Part shown: piece by piece, positions 32,070 through 42,294 of the stretch
Position numbering within the stretch: position 1 is the stretch's first letter
How the letters are laid out: each line of letters opens with the position of its first letter
Assembly: GCA_963383645.1 (NCBI GenBank)
Contig: OY726563.1
Span: 32,593,575-32,657,574, forward strand
Source of the DNA: Muscardinus avellanarius
Lineage: Eukaryota > Chordata > Mammalia > Rodentia > Gliridae
DNA length: 64,000 bases
Reading direction: 5' to 3'
Program-made: the position numbers and the translations under genes
The notes under the pieces: model-generated
Told to the model about the DNA's origin: nothing
Database searches by the model: none
What the model saw: the letters and a program-made list of their open reading frames with translations, nothing else

Positions 32070-32305
32070 TTATGGAGAGTCACTGAAATGTTTACACCAT
32101 GGAATTATGTAATCTGATCTCTGTCAGAAATCTAACTGATAATAGTGTCAATGAATGGAGTGGTGGGGAACCTAGCCAGTGGCAAAAAAAAAAAGCTTGT
32201 GGGAGGCTGTGGCAGTGATCTGGGTAAGAGCTAATGAATCCTGAACTGAGGCAGGCAGAAGGGGAGGAGAACTAGGGAGAAAGAGGATGAGAATAGCATT
32301 TATGG
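32070..32305 (-). repeat. Ancient LINE (L2-like) remnant, continued
   Basis: 'ggaattatgtaatctgatctctgtcag' and 'gtgggaggctgtggcagtgatctgggtaagag' continue the ancient LINE of 31290-31400, now separated by the unassigned piece and the SINE. Confidence 0.5.
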
Positions 32306-32309
32306 CTGT

Positions 32310-32685
32310 GCTAGAGTTTGGATCTTAAATGTCCCCAAAGGCCCACTTGTTGAAGGCTTTGTCTCCAAGGCAGCAATTATTGGTAAGTGGTAGAGCCATT
32401 AAGAGGTAGTGTCCAGTAAGGAGGGCTTTAGGTCATTGGGAATATGCCATTGAAGGGAATAGTGGGACCCAGCCCCTTCCTCTTCTCATTTGCTTCTTGA
32501 CCATGCATGAGTGACTGCTTCACCACCTTGATGTGCCACCTCACCACAGGCCCAAAGCAAAAGGCACTCAATCATAACTAGAATGTCCAAAACTGTGAAC
32601 CAAAAGAAAGCACTTCTTTTTATACATTGATTATCTTGGGTATTTATTATAGTGACAGAAAGTGGACAGACTGGGATCTGATCAT
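32310..32685 (+). mobile_element. MaLR-type solo LTR, sense
   Basis: 'gctagagtttggatcttaaatgtcccc', 'gaaggctttgtctcc', 'gagccattaagaggtagtgtcc', 'aggtcattgggaatatgccat', 'gaaccaaaagaaagcacttct' and 'gtatttattatagtgacag' form a sense LTR with a pA-type 3' part. It sits inside the ancient LINE text (32070-32305 and 32690-33030). Confidence 0.7.
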
Positions 32686-32689
32686 TGTT

Positions 32690-33035
32690 TCACTTTGAGG
32701 GAAGAGTAACTGGCTTATGTGTCTATGGAGATAAGGGATATGAAGCAGGTTTAGCAAAGAAAGTAGGAGAATGGTTTTTGAAAATGTCCAATGTCACCAG
32801 AATACCTAGTCAGCTGGTGCGAAGATGGGTCTGGACACCAGGAAAGAGGCTACAAACGTGGAAAACACTGGGGTGACAATGATTGATGACAGTAGGAGCC
32901 AGAAAGAAAGGGTAGAATCAGAAGACCAAGACAAGAACACTAGAGAATGTTAACCCCTGATAGATGAGCAAGAGACAGAGATAGAAGATAGATTTCAGAG
33001 CTGGAAGAGATATGTGGCAGGAGGCAGAGAAGGAA
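32690..33035 (-). repeat. Ancient LINE (L2-like) remnant, resumed after the LTR
   Basis: 'gatatgaagcaggtttagcaaag', 'aagatgggtctggacaccagg' and 'gggtagaatcagaagacc' resume the ancient LINE interrupted by the LTR. Non-coding. Confidence 0.4.
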
Positions 33036-33049
33036 GAATGTATACCCGT

Positions 33050-33245
33050 GATATCAAACTCATGGTCCACGGTCCTACAGCATTAACATCACTGGGGAGC
33101 TCATTAGAAAGACAGATTCCTGAACCCCTACTGAATTTGAAATTCTGAGGCTAGAGCCCAAGAATCGGGTTTTACCTGACCCTCCAAGTGATTCCAATGC
33201 CTGCTAAAGTTTGAGAGTCACTAGTGTATACAATTTCAAAGAAGT
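33050..33245. mobile_element. MER5-like hAT DNA transposon
   Basis: 'ctcatggtccacggtcctacagcattaacatcactgggg', 'attcctgaacccctactgaatttgaaattctgagg', 'ccctccaagtgattccaatgcctgctaaagtttgagagtcactag' match the MER5 consensus from end to end, including the CTAAAGTTTGAGA...CACT terminus. Non-autonomous. Confidence 0.75.
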
Positions 33246-33680
33246 TTATGAACAGCTACCTACAGAGGAGCCAGTGCCAAGTTAGAATGAAAAATTGAGC
33301 AGTGTTTCACAAATAGAAGGAAGTGTTAGAAGAACATATAGATAGCCACTAAGCAGGAATAGATATCCATACGTAATCAGCTGGCACTGTTAAGACTGAC
33401 ATCCATGAGCAGACTGCTAAGATCAGCACCTGGTGAAAATGCAATGTATTTCTTTTGGAGCACAGAATCGTCATCTGGGTGGCAATTTTCATCTAGATCC
33501 CTCACAACATTTTATAGGGTAGTGACTGATTATGACTATGTGTATCCAGTGTGAAACCAACTACCAAACAGGTCACTAGAAATGTACAGCCTCCCGCCTC
33601 TGCGTTTTTACAGGCAGATGAGTCGAGAAGCTAAAGTGAGTTTGTTGTAGGAAATCTTACCACAGAATCCAAATATCTAA
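33246..33680. other. Unassigned non-coding sequence
   Basis: No recognised repeat or exon. Confidence 0.3.
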
Positions 33681-33827
33681 TTTCCTTTTCTCCTCCTCTT
33701 CCTCCTCCTCCTCCTCCTCCTCCTCCTCCTCCTCCTCTTCTTCTTCTTCTTCTTCTTCTTCTTCTTCTTCTTCTTCTTCCTTCTTTCTTTCTTCTTCTTC
33801 CTTCTCCTTCTTCCTCTTCTTCTTCTT
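33681..33827. repeat. 147-bp uninterrupted pyrimidine tract (TCC)n/(TTC)n
   Basis: Only C and T on the plus strand from 33681 to 33827: a CTC-type part then TTC repeats. It touches the tail side of the antisense SINE at 33829, so it probably grew from that tail. The minus strand encodes a spurious Glu/Lys-rich frame. Confidence 0.95.
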
Positions 33828-33828
33828 A

Positions 33829-34105
33829 GGTTCTAGGGATAGAACCCAGAGACATTTTACCTCCAAACTATACCCTTAATTGATCTTTCTTTCTCCCTTT
33901 CTTTCTTTCTTTCTCCCTTTCTCCCTTTCTTCCCTTCTTCCTTCCTATCTTCCTTTCTTATTTATTTTTTTATTTTTATTTTGAAACTGGGCTTAGCTAG
34001 GTTACTAAGAGTCTTACTACTTGCTGATGCTGTCCTTAAACCTGAATTTTCCTGTCTCAGCCTCTCAAGTACCGGGATTACATGTATGCACCACTGCATC
34101 CAGCT
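33829..34105 (-). mobile_element. B1-dID SINE with (CTTT)n/(CCCTTT)n expanded linker
   Basis: ID half GGTTCTAGGGATAGAACCCA (33829-33876), then a second pyrimidine-rich repeat (33886-33957) where the linker should be, then B1 half 'tattttgaaactgggcttag...gcaccactgcatccagct'. Both A-rich parts of this SINE, tail and linker, have expanded. Confidence 0.85.
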
Positions 34106-34139
34106 ATGAATGCCTAATTCCTAGTGTCTGGCTTCATTC

Positions 34140-34685
34140 TAGCTTTCTAGTTTTCTAAAACCAGCCACCTCAAGCCTAGTGGCATAAAAAAGTGATGATC
34201 AATTATTGTTATTGTTTGCCATGGTTCTGGGGATTGCCTGGGCTCAGCTAGGCAATTCTTCCCGTGGTTTCAGATGGTGGCAGATGCTGGAATCATTTCA
34301 AAAGCTTGCTTCTTCATTTGCATGTCTGACTGCTGACTCTGGCTGTTAGCTGGGACTTCAGTAGGAACTGTGGTCAGAAACATCATCATGCAGCATCTCT
34401 GCATAGTTTGGGCTTCCTCGCAGAATGATGATGGGGCTCTGAGAACCAGGTCTTCTGAGAGAGCCAAGCAGAAGCTGTATTGGCCTTTTGGGACTAGCCT
34501 CATAACATCACTTCTGCCTGGACTTTATTCATAGGCACAGCCAGAACTCCTGCCCAGGTTCTTAGCAAAGGGACACAGACTCCATCTTTGCATGGGGATG
34601 AGACAAGTTTCCAAAAGAGCATATTGGGCAGAAACTATTGTTTCCGTCACTTATTTGTGCAAAAATGCAATCTGCCACAGGAAAT
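34140..34685. mobile_element. Old interspersed repeat, same family as 21055-21640
   Basis: Shared plan with the earlier copy: 'agcctagtggcataaaaaagtg', 'tggttctggggattgcctgggctcagc', 'agctgggacttcagtaggaac', 'tttgggcttcctcgcagaatg', 'ggccttttgggactagcctcata'. Family name not certain. Non-coding. Confidence 0.5.
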
Positions 34686-34689
34686 AAAT

Positions 34690-35130
34690 CCTCAGTGGTC
34701 AACCCAGTTTTGACCTTGCTTACTCTGGCAGGTAAGCTCCAGCCTGTCTCTAATTACCCATGACCAGGCTGATTTGTCATTCCTGTGACCTTCCTTCTGC
34801 GAAGGGGCATGGACAGTTGAAGAGTAAATCCTTAGAGGGCCCCCAGGGCTAGACATATTGCCCTGGGTTCTGCCTGGAGAGCTGGAAAACCCCGGAGAAA
34901 GCCCCTTTCCTCCTCTTAGGAGCAAAGCGCGGAAAGGGTGTGGTGGCTAGAGGGACAAAAGGAATTGATCAACAGCCGGAATTACATCACCCCCTCTCTT
35001 TGTTCATTTTTCATTACTGTTGTTGTTCTTTTTCCTGTGTTTAATTTCTCTCCTTCCTTACTCTCCCCTAGGACCTCCCCCTTGGAGATGGGGTTGGGGG
35101 GTTTGATTGATTGGTGCTGAAAGCAGGGAG
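34690..35130. other. Unassigned single-copy sequence
   Basis: No recognised repeat; lies just upstream of the X-box block. Contains 'ggagcaaagcgcggaaag' (34919) and polypyrimidine text at 35020-35075. Confidence 0.3.
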
Positions 35131-35235
35131 GTTGCAAGTAGAGAGAGATCACCTTACCCGGGAGATAGTTTCCATGGCAACAGGGACAGGTTGGTGGGAG
35201 GGGCGGGCAGATAAGGGCCCCACTTTGGGGTTCAG
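35130..35235. promoter_or_regulatory. Candidate regulatory block with palindromic RFX X-box
   Basis: GTTTCCATGGCAAC at 35168-35181 fits the palindromic X-box bound by RFX-family factors (consensus RGYAAC half-sites facing each other: GTTNCC and GGCAAC). Within 40 bases follow GGGAGGGGCGGGC (GC-box type, 35196) and CAGATAAGGG (GATA type, 35209). No repeat covers it. RFX targets include ciliary and neural genes. No start exon is visible directly downstream, so an enhancer or unannotated promoter are both possible. Confidence 0.5.
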
Positions 35236-36265
35236 TGCACGGTGGAGGTGAAGGCTGGAGTGTTTACAGTGGAGAGAGGAAAAATCTGCCTGTGCAGCTG
35301 GTTAGGAGTGGGAACAATATTTGAGGCCACTTCTAGGCTGGCCTCCTGCCCTCTACTCTCCTCTAGTTCCCGATGCCGTAACCTTAGCAGCAGCAGCAGC
35401 TGCCTGTTGGCCACCTCTCATCCCGGCTCATAACCCTTCTGGTCATTATTTGCTCCAGGAAAAGCTCTTTCCTCCTCCTTCCTCTATCTGCTCTCAATTC
35501 TCTCACTCCGACTTGGCTTCTAACCTGCTAGAAGCAGCAAAGCCAAGTTCCCTCCCACTAGGTGTGTGTGGAGGGGGACAGATAGCCCAGCTCTCTGCTG
35601 CAGCCTTGGTAAGGGGGTCTGAGGCCCATCCTGCCCTTCTCTCCATGACAAACTTTATTCAGCCTTGCTCCTCAGGGAGCTGCAAAAAGAATCAGGGGAA
35701 TCACAGAAGGCCAGTAATTAGCCAGAAATAAACAGGAAGCCCCAGAATAGTGACCACCCATGTATTGGATACCCTGCCACATGCTGGCCCATGCCTGACA
35801 CTTCATCACAACCAGCACTGGCATGATCAGAAGAAGCTGACCCAAGAGGGGTTCCTCATGAAAGTAAAGAGGGGCTTTCACTCTGCTTTGACATTACCTC
35901 TCCTTCCCCAAGGATGGGTCCTGAAATGGATCTTCTCTCCTGCCTGCATCCCCTGACTCATGAATGCTCAGAGCGGACTCTGGGGCTGCCTCCTCTTAGA
36001 GGCACTGGGGCTGCCTCCTCTTAAGCTATGTGTTCCCCGAAGGGGAGTAGAGGCCAGCAGAGGAAAATAGAGGCTATCCAGTTTGGACTGGCACCCAGTG
36101 GAGGATGTAGGGCATCCTGGGCCTCAATGGGCAGGCCCACCAATCACTCCCTGGACCAGGGGCCCTCAAGGACAAGGTTACACATGGTTCCTCTCTGGGT
36201 CTTAAGGGTCTTTTCAGTGCTGAAACATAGAGGGCTTAATGTATATAAGCCCTCAGTAAGTTAAG
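35236..36265. other. Unassigned; includes (CAG)5 and a 25-bp tandem duplication
   Basis: A short GCAGCAGCAGCAGCTGC run is at about 35386-35402. A near-perfect tandem duplication (unit CTGGGGCTGCCTCCTCTTA plus 6-bp spacer) occupies 35980-36022. No exon can be supported. Confidence 0.35.
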
Positions 36266-36269
36266 GAAT

Positions 36270-36800
36270 TGTCATTGGCACCCTCTATTATACTCCTAGG
36301 TATCTATCCCCCAAAAATGGAAAGCGGAGACTCAAATAGATTTGTGTACATGAATGTCCACAATAGCTTCATTCATAATAGCCAAAGGTGAAAACAGCCC
36401 AAATGTATATCAGGAGATGAACAAATATGCAAAATGTGGTCTATACATACGATAGAATATTATTTGACCATTAAAAGGAATGAGATTGAATGAGAACATG
36501 AATGAACCTCTAAAATGTTTTGCTAAGCAAGTGACATAAATAATTCTATTTGTGTGCAATGTCCAGAATAGGCAAATCTATAGAGACAAAAAGTAGAGTC
36601 ATTGTTGCTACGGCCTGAAGCAGGGGATAGAGAATGATTGCTAATGGGTTTGGGTTTTCCCTTAGAGGTGATTAAAAAAAAGCTTTTGGAACTACATAGT
36701 GGTGACAGTTGCAACACATCATAAAATGTACTTAATGTCACTGAATTATACTTTTTAACATGACAACTTTTATATAATGTGTATTTGATCACAGCTTTAA
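36270..36800 (+). mobile_element. Old L1 (L1M-type) 3' end, sense
   Basis: 'ctcctaggtatctatcccccaaaaatgg', 'tccacaatagcttcattcataatagcc', 'caaatgtatatcaggagatgaac', 'gaatattatttgaccattaaaagg', and at the end 'gtcactgaattatactttttaacatg' and 'tataatgtgtatttgatcaca' follow the 3' end of mammalian L1M elements in order. Frame destroyed. Confidence 0.85.
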
Positions 36801-37295
36801 ATTCTCATTGTAATGATACTGTGTCCCTAGGAGCTAGGGCCCCAGGGCCATGAAATTATCTGCACTAAGCAAGCATAACTAACCATACTAGTCCTCCCAG
36901 GGTTGTCCTAATTTCAGCCCTGAAGGTCTCTCAGTCCCTAGTACATCAGGCTGGTCACTAACTCTCTTTGCACTGGACTCTGGCCTCCTCTGGGCTGTGG
37001 GAGTTGTGGTGGAGTTCGGACCTTGCCTGAGTCACTGCTTCAGGATCAGATGAGGTAATAAATAATACTAGTGGCACCCAGAAGTTATGGAGCACCTATT
37101 ATGCTTGGGGCACTATGACCAGCCAGTGCTTCCTTCCAACCCGCACATAAACCCCCTGGTCTAGTGACCACACAGTTTGGCATTCAGAGGTCTGGGGCAG
37201 GGCCTGAGTCCCCACATTGCCAATGCACTCACAGGGTCACAGGGTTGTGCTGCTGGTCCACAGACTACACTGTGTGGTCCAGAATCCTGTGCCCT
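36801..37295. other. Unassigned; weak L2/MIR text
   Basis: 'gagcacctattatgcttggggcac' (37090) is L2/MIR-like. Nothing else recognised. Confidence 0.35.
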
Positions 37296-37297
37296 CC

Positions 37298-37494
37298 TTT
37301 TTTTTTTTTTTTTGATACTGGGGAATTAACCCAGGGATGTTCTACCTCTGAGCCACACCCCCAGCCCTATTTTATTTTGAAACAGGGTCTCATTACATTA
37401 CACAGCACCTCACTAAATTGCTGAGGCTGGCCAGGATCCTGTGATTCTCTGGTCTCAACCTCCCAAGTACTGGGATTACAAGGGCTGGTCCACC
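37298..37494 (-). mobile_element. B1-dID composite SINE, antisense
   Basis: T16 tail complement at 37298-37313, ID half GATACTGGGGAATTAACCCA, short linker, long-form B1 half with 'gggattacaagggctggtccacca' at the end. Confidence 0.85.
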
Positions 37495-39400
37495 AAGGGG
37501 CTATAGAGTTCAATGCTCTTTACATATGTTAATTAATTTAACCTCTACAACAACACATTGAGATAAGAACTGTTTGTATCCTCAAGCTAAATATAGACAT
37601 AGTCCTAGGCCAGAGGCTCAAATTTGGGAGTATCAAGTTCAGCCATTTGCTCCAGAAACTAAAAGGAAAAGTAATGGTGAAAAGCAGGAAAGGAACTTTA
37701 ATCAGTATAGCTATACCAGGAACACAAAAGGACCAGCGTTTTCAGCTTCGTCTTCAGGAGTACTGATATGAGTTCCAGGATTATATAAACCAGGGGGACA
37801 CAATCAAGCAGACTAGCTCAAACAGTGGTCTGGTTGATTGTTATTTCAGGGCATTCAGACAGCTCTGCAGGCAGCCATAGAAAGTTGCTGTTGCGCAAAG
37901 GGGTTGTTTCGACTCCACCCGAGATGTTTATCACTCCGCCAGCTCTCCTGGAATCCAAGGTGACTGAGAGCAAATGAGACAGATGCAAAATGGAGGAAGA
38001 GGTGCCAAGTTTTTATATTTCAGGCCCAAGTGATGAGTCAGTGATTTTAGCAAAGTAGTCTCTAAGACCTTATTACACCTCGATGGAGCAGGAGGCACAA
38101 GGAGGTTCCAGGACTTGTTCAGGTCACCCAGCTGGGAGGTGAGAGAGTGGGGATTGGAACCCAGGGTAGCATGGCCACCGAAGCCTCACAGAGATAAGGT
38201 GGGTAAGAGATTAGGCACCAGGCCTGCTACAGGATAACTTCCAAAAAATAGTAGCCATTGTTGTAATGAGTTATATCAGAAGCTGACTGGTCCTTGAAGA
38301 AATTCTTAATCATGTCAAATTCCACACTAGATCACATGGCCTCCAATGTCCTCCAAGCTCTGATGATCTAATCTACAGGCAAACGACTGACCTTCTGGCT
38401 AAAAGTTTAGAGGCAGAGTCTTCCTCCTCTTTTCTTTCCTTTTCAGTAAATTGTTGGGGAGCCCCCAGGACCTGCCCCCCCACAAACAGGAGGTGCTTCT
38501 CTGCAGCTCTGCCTTGGCAATTCACAAAACAGGAAAGCTGTCTCCTGCCCTCTTGTTCTATAGTAATCCGTTCCAGGAGAACCAGGGATGATTTACTCAT
38601 ATCTGCATTCCTAGTCACTAATCCAGAGCCTGGGACACAAGTGTTCAAAACACAATAGACACATCATCTACCCCTGTGCCTCTCAAGCTTCAGTTTTGCA
38701 GTCTGTAAGATGGATATGCTGTTGCCTACCCTAGAATTTTTGCCTATGAAATCAGACAGCTGAATCCATCTTTATCACACTGCAGATCGTGATTAAACAC
38801 CTACTGTGTGCCTATGGTGCAGCCTGAGAGAGACATCTGGAACAGAAGCACCACCCTGTCCCCCATCTGGCAGTTTTGTGATTTCTCACAGCAGGTGGTT
38901 CTGTGGGAATGGGAATTCAGAGGCAGACTTCAGAGAACAACAGAGCACTTTTGGTGGCCATGCCCAGGGTGTGGGAAGGAGCCTAGCACAGCTCTGTGAG
39001 AAAAGGGAAGACAGGCTTGATCTGGGTCTTGATCAAAGTCCAGGAAAATATTTGGAGCTACAGAATGGAGGAGATTTCCCAAGCCAGGGCAATAATAGCT
39101 GACAGCTGTCACCAGATCCCATGAGCCCTTGTTCAAAGAGTCTCCTGGACTGGGTGCGGCTGGGAGGATGAGAGAGGGAAGCCGGAAGCTGAGCCAAGAG
39201 AAGGCCGCTGATAGGACTTCCAAGGGTTGGGTCTGGTCTAGAGGGGTTTGTGCTGGAGGGGGCTGACTGTGAGGGGTCACCTCCCTCCCAGCAGAGCTTG
39301 TATCCCTGAAGCATTTTCAGCCACCTCCACTGCACTCCTCCCAGGTCCTCCAGAGGGACAGCTTCCAGAGGTTTCCCTGAACCCATATGTGGGTTTTGGC
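37495..39400. other. Unassigned, mostly single-copy sequence
   Basis: Includes an antisense MIR-like piece at about 38050-38170 ('ggtcacccagctgggaggtgag', 'gattggaacccaggg'). A CpG-bearing patch at 37870-37960 ('gttgcgcaaaggggttgtttcgac') is possibly constrained. No exon supported. Confidence 0.3.
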
Positions 39401-39404
39401 TCTT

Positions 39405-39565
39405 CCTGTTTTTGGCTCTGTTCGGCGGCGAGGGATTTGAGGGGTGGTAGTGTGATTTGTACAGCTGTCATTAGGGTAATTGCACGATATTTTCCCAAAT
39501 TTCTCCTGCAGCTTCAGGGCCTCGCTTTCCAAACTTCCTGCCCATTAACACGGGCTCGGGTGAGG
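39405..39565. promoter_or_regulatory. Candidate conserved non-coding element
   Basis: Repeat-free stretch with 'ctgttcggcggcgaggg', then ACAGCTGTCATTAGGGTAAT at about 39460-39480 (E-box CAGCTG beside a homeodomain-type core), then 'tgcacgatattttcccaaattt'. This juxtaposition of AT-rich homeodomain text and CpGs is typical of developmental enhancers. Inference only. Confidence 0.35.
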
Positions 39566-40143
39566 AGGGGCTGGCTCAGAGCCTTTCCAACAGCTGCTGG
39601 TGGCACCAAGGGACCACCCTCTCCAGGATTCCCAAGAGACCAGGTTCTGGGGGCACTAGAAGAGGGGGAGAATAGGCCCCCGGAGTTGTGGTGGCTTCAT
39701 CTCATCACTGGTCATTCTAAATGTACTATGTGGCTTCTCTTTCTCAAAGTGGAAACATGCCAATTTAACCTGTGCGTCCTCTGCAAAAGCCAAAACCCCT
39801 CCCATGACACCAGGATTTGGAAGGTCCTTCACTGTCCTCCAAGAAGAATAATGGTCCCAAGCTCTGTGCGATACCTCTCAGCACCTTCGGAGCTCAGCCT
39901 TAACTGTACCCAGACTGAGTCTCCAGGTGGCTTAGCACCCAGATAGCTGTGATGAAAAGTAGGGAGTTATGCAGGCCTGGCCCTGGGGAGAGGGCTGATT
40001 GGAGCACTTTCAGCAAGCGGAACCAATGAATGAAAGAGTGAATGAATGCTGGGGAGCAGTTTGGATCGAAATGGTAAAGCAGATCTGCCCACTCTCTTCC
40101 CATCACTCTGATACATATTTAACATTCCAGACTGGCTCCTGCA

Positions 40144-40149
40144 GCACGT

Positions 40150-40190
<41 letters not shown>

Positions 40191-40204
40191 CACACACGCA
40201 CACA
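40144..40204. repeat. (CA)n Z-DNA-type tract flanked by CACGTGC and CACGCAC
   Basis: Strictly alternating purine-pyrimidine for 61 bases: GCACGTG, then (CA)19, TG, CACACACGCACACA. It is followed by CA/GACA repeats to about 40227. Confidence 0.9.
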
Positions 40205-40504
40205 GACACACACAGACACACACATAGGAGTGCATGGGTACATAAGCAAGAAGGAAAGAAACCTCTTTCTTCAGCTTGTGTAGGAGCTGGCGATGAGAAG
40301 AGGGACATGAAAGAGTTCAAACCCTTTACAAAGTGAGAAAAGTGCTGAGATGCTGCTGCCCAAGCTACTCAGGAGAGTCTCTGTGGTGGGCCCTCTACAC
40401 TGGAAGAGCTGGACTGTCGCAGGCTGATCTTGCTGGCTTCAGGCCTCAGAGTCCATGTTCCTTGTGACCCACTGGCTGGAGTGTGGGATGCACTGCGGAG
40501 AGGC

Positions 40505-40655
40505 TCATCACTTAGCATCGCGTCTGCTCCAACATGATGCCTCCGAGTAATGTAATTTATATTTCATGCACAATTGAAGCAGCTAATGGTGTAATTCTCC
40601 AAGGGGGAAACAAGTTGTTATAGTGTTAATTACATTGCAGGCGTGTTCCCTCTCC
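40505..40655. promoter_or_regulatory. Candidate conserved non-coding element
   Basis: 'gagtaatgtaatttatatttcatgcac', 'gaagcagctaatggtgtaattctcc' and 'gttgttatagtgttaattacattgcagg' form an AT-rich, repeat-free stretch with several TAAT cores. Such clustering is common in deeply conserved enhancers. No coding frame. Confidence 0.35.
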
Positions 40656-40984
40656 TTTGCCCCCAAAGTGCTCCAAGGGAAGGTACCAGGTAGCAACTGA
40701 GTGGGGTCCAAGGAGGTGCCTTTGGTGGGCTCCACCCATGCCGGGCTTGAGCAAAGGCAGGGGAACCAATGATGCCTTTCTTCCTGGGGGGTTGGGGGCA
40801 TGGCTTAGACTGCCCAGTGGCCTGAGCACTCTTGTCTTTTGTGCTCACTCGGACACTGCTGGGGAGGAGACAGAGAGATAATACATTTGGGAAAGGAGGC
40901 AAAACACAATCAGAATGAACTAAACACAGCCTAACTGTCAGCAGCCAATAGTCAAGTATGGCGATGAGACACATGGCCTCAGAG

Positions 40985-41205
40985 GACTGATTGCTGGGAT
41001 GCGAGTCCCAGCTCTGCCATGCACAAACTGGAAAGCACCCAGAGAGATTACGTCACCCCCTGTGCATCAGCTTTGCCAACTGGAGAATGGGGATAATCCA
41101 GTACCAGACTCACAGAGCTAGAGTGAGGATTCCAGGAGTTAATCTGTATGCAGTGTTGAGAATGCTGGCACATGGCTCAGGAAATGTAAGTTATTATGGT
41201 AGGAG
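40985..41205 (+). repeat. MIR SINE
   Basis: 'gatgcgagtcccagctctgccatgcac', 'tgcatcagctttgccaactggagaatgggg', 'agagtgaggattccaggagttaa' and 'aatgctggcacatggctcagg' give the full MIR order. Confidence 0.75.
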
Positions 41206-41431
41206 GGGGTAAGTGGAGTTAAACTGTCACAAGGTTCTGGCATTTTCTGTGAAATGGTAGAAATACATATTTTTCTGTACTCATGGAAGCTAAATTTACT
41301 GAAAGAATAAATGTCTTGCTTTAAAAAAAAGGAAATGTAGATTTTGAGGAATTATAGAACCATAAATTGAAGATGTTTTCTAGAAAAAAAACAAGTTGAC
41401 TATCAAAGAGGCAATTTTTTGCTTTTTTGGG

Positions 41432-41507
41432 GGAGGTACAGTACAATTGAAACCAGGGCTTTGCACATGCTAGGCAAGAGCTCAGTCACTAAACTATACC
41501 CAGTACC
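41432..41507 (-). mobile_element. Stand-alone ID-type SINE, antisense
   Basis: GGTACAGTACAATTGAAACC, GGGCTTTGCACATGCTAGGC and 'aagagctcagtcactaaact' form the complement of an ID element that keeps the CATGCTAGGC(A)AG segment, like the copy at 25301. Confidence 0.8.
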
Positions 41508-41535
41508 TTTTCTTTCTTTGTTGTTTTTTTAGGGG

Positions 41536-41716
41536 GGTATTAGAGATTGAACCCAGGGAATTCTACCTCTAAGCTATACCCCCAGCCTTTTTTTTAACTT
41601 TTTATTTTAAAACAGTGTCTCACTAAAAGTAGCTAAGACTGATTCTGAACCTGAAATCCTCCTGTTACATCCTCCCAAGTACTAGAACTACAGATGTACA
41701 CCACCATGCCTGGATC
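41536..41716 (-). mobile_element. B1-dID SINE, antisense (left of a head-to-head pair)
   Basis: ID half GGTATTAGAGATTGAACCCA, linker, short-form B1 half ending 'gtacaccaccatgcctgga'. Its 5' end faces the 5' end of the sense SINE at 41747, only about 30 bases away. Confidence 0.85.
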
Positions 41717-41746
41717 TCACCCCCCTTTTTAAAAAGAGGCATTTTT

Positions 41747-41958
41747 AGCCAGGCATGGTGGCATACATTTGTAATCCCAGTACTTGGGAGGCTAAGACAG
41801 GAGGATCGCAGGTTCACATCCAGCCTCAGCTATTTAGTAAGGCCCTTCAAAACTTAGTGAAATCCTGTTTCAAAATAAAGAATAAAAAATAAAGCTGGGG
41901 GGTATAGCTCGGAGGTAAAATGCCCCTGGGTGCAATCCCCAGACCCACACACAAAAAA
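41747..41958 (+). mobile_element. B1-dID SINE, sense (right of a head-to-head pair)
   Basis: GCCAGGCATGGTGGCATACA start, linker 'aaataaagaataaaaaataaa', ID half GCTGGGGGGTATAGCTCGG, tail 'cacacacaaaaaag'. Imperfect target copies 'aaagaggcattttta' / 'aaagatgctttttt'. Forms an inverted pair with 41536-41716. Confidence 0.9.
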
Positions 41959-42294
41959 GATGCTTTTTTTAAACTCCTGGTAAAAGGAAGATAGAAGAGG
42001 TATAGGGTTAGAGGAAGAAAGGGAAAGAGGGAGGAAGGCTATATACAGGAACTCCGGCCAAACATATTCTCTCTATATTTTTAATGATAAATGAATGTAA
42101 ATTGCTTAGTAGGTTTGAGAAAAGTAACACACATAAAATATTCTTGATTTATGCAAGCATTTTGAAGAACCTCACAGTTTATCCTTATGGAAAATATGAA
42201 CAAAAGTAGGTGAGCTGATAGCATAGTTTGCTGAATTGTAGCTGATCAAATCAAATAACTAAGTTTATGCGTATATGAAGCCCACTTGTGGTAC

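Noticed and set aside
33657..33866. Minus-strand frame of repeated Glu
   Set aside because: Product of the (TTC/TCC)n tract at 33681-33827.
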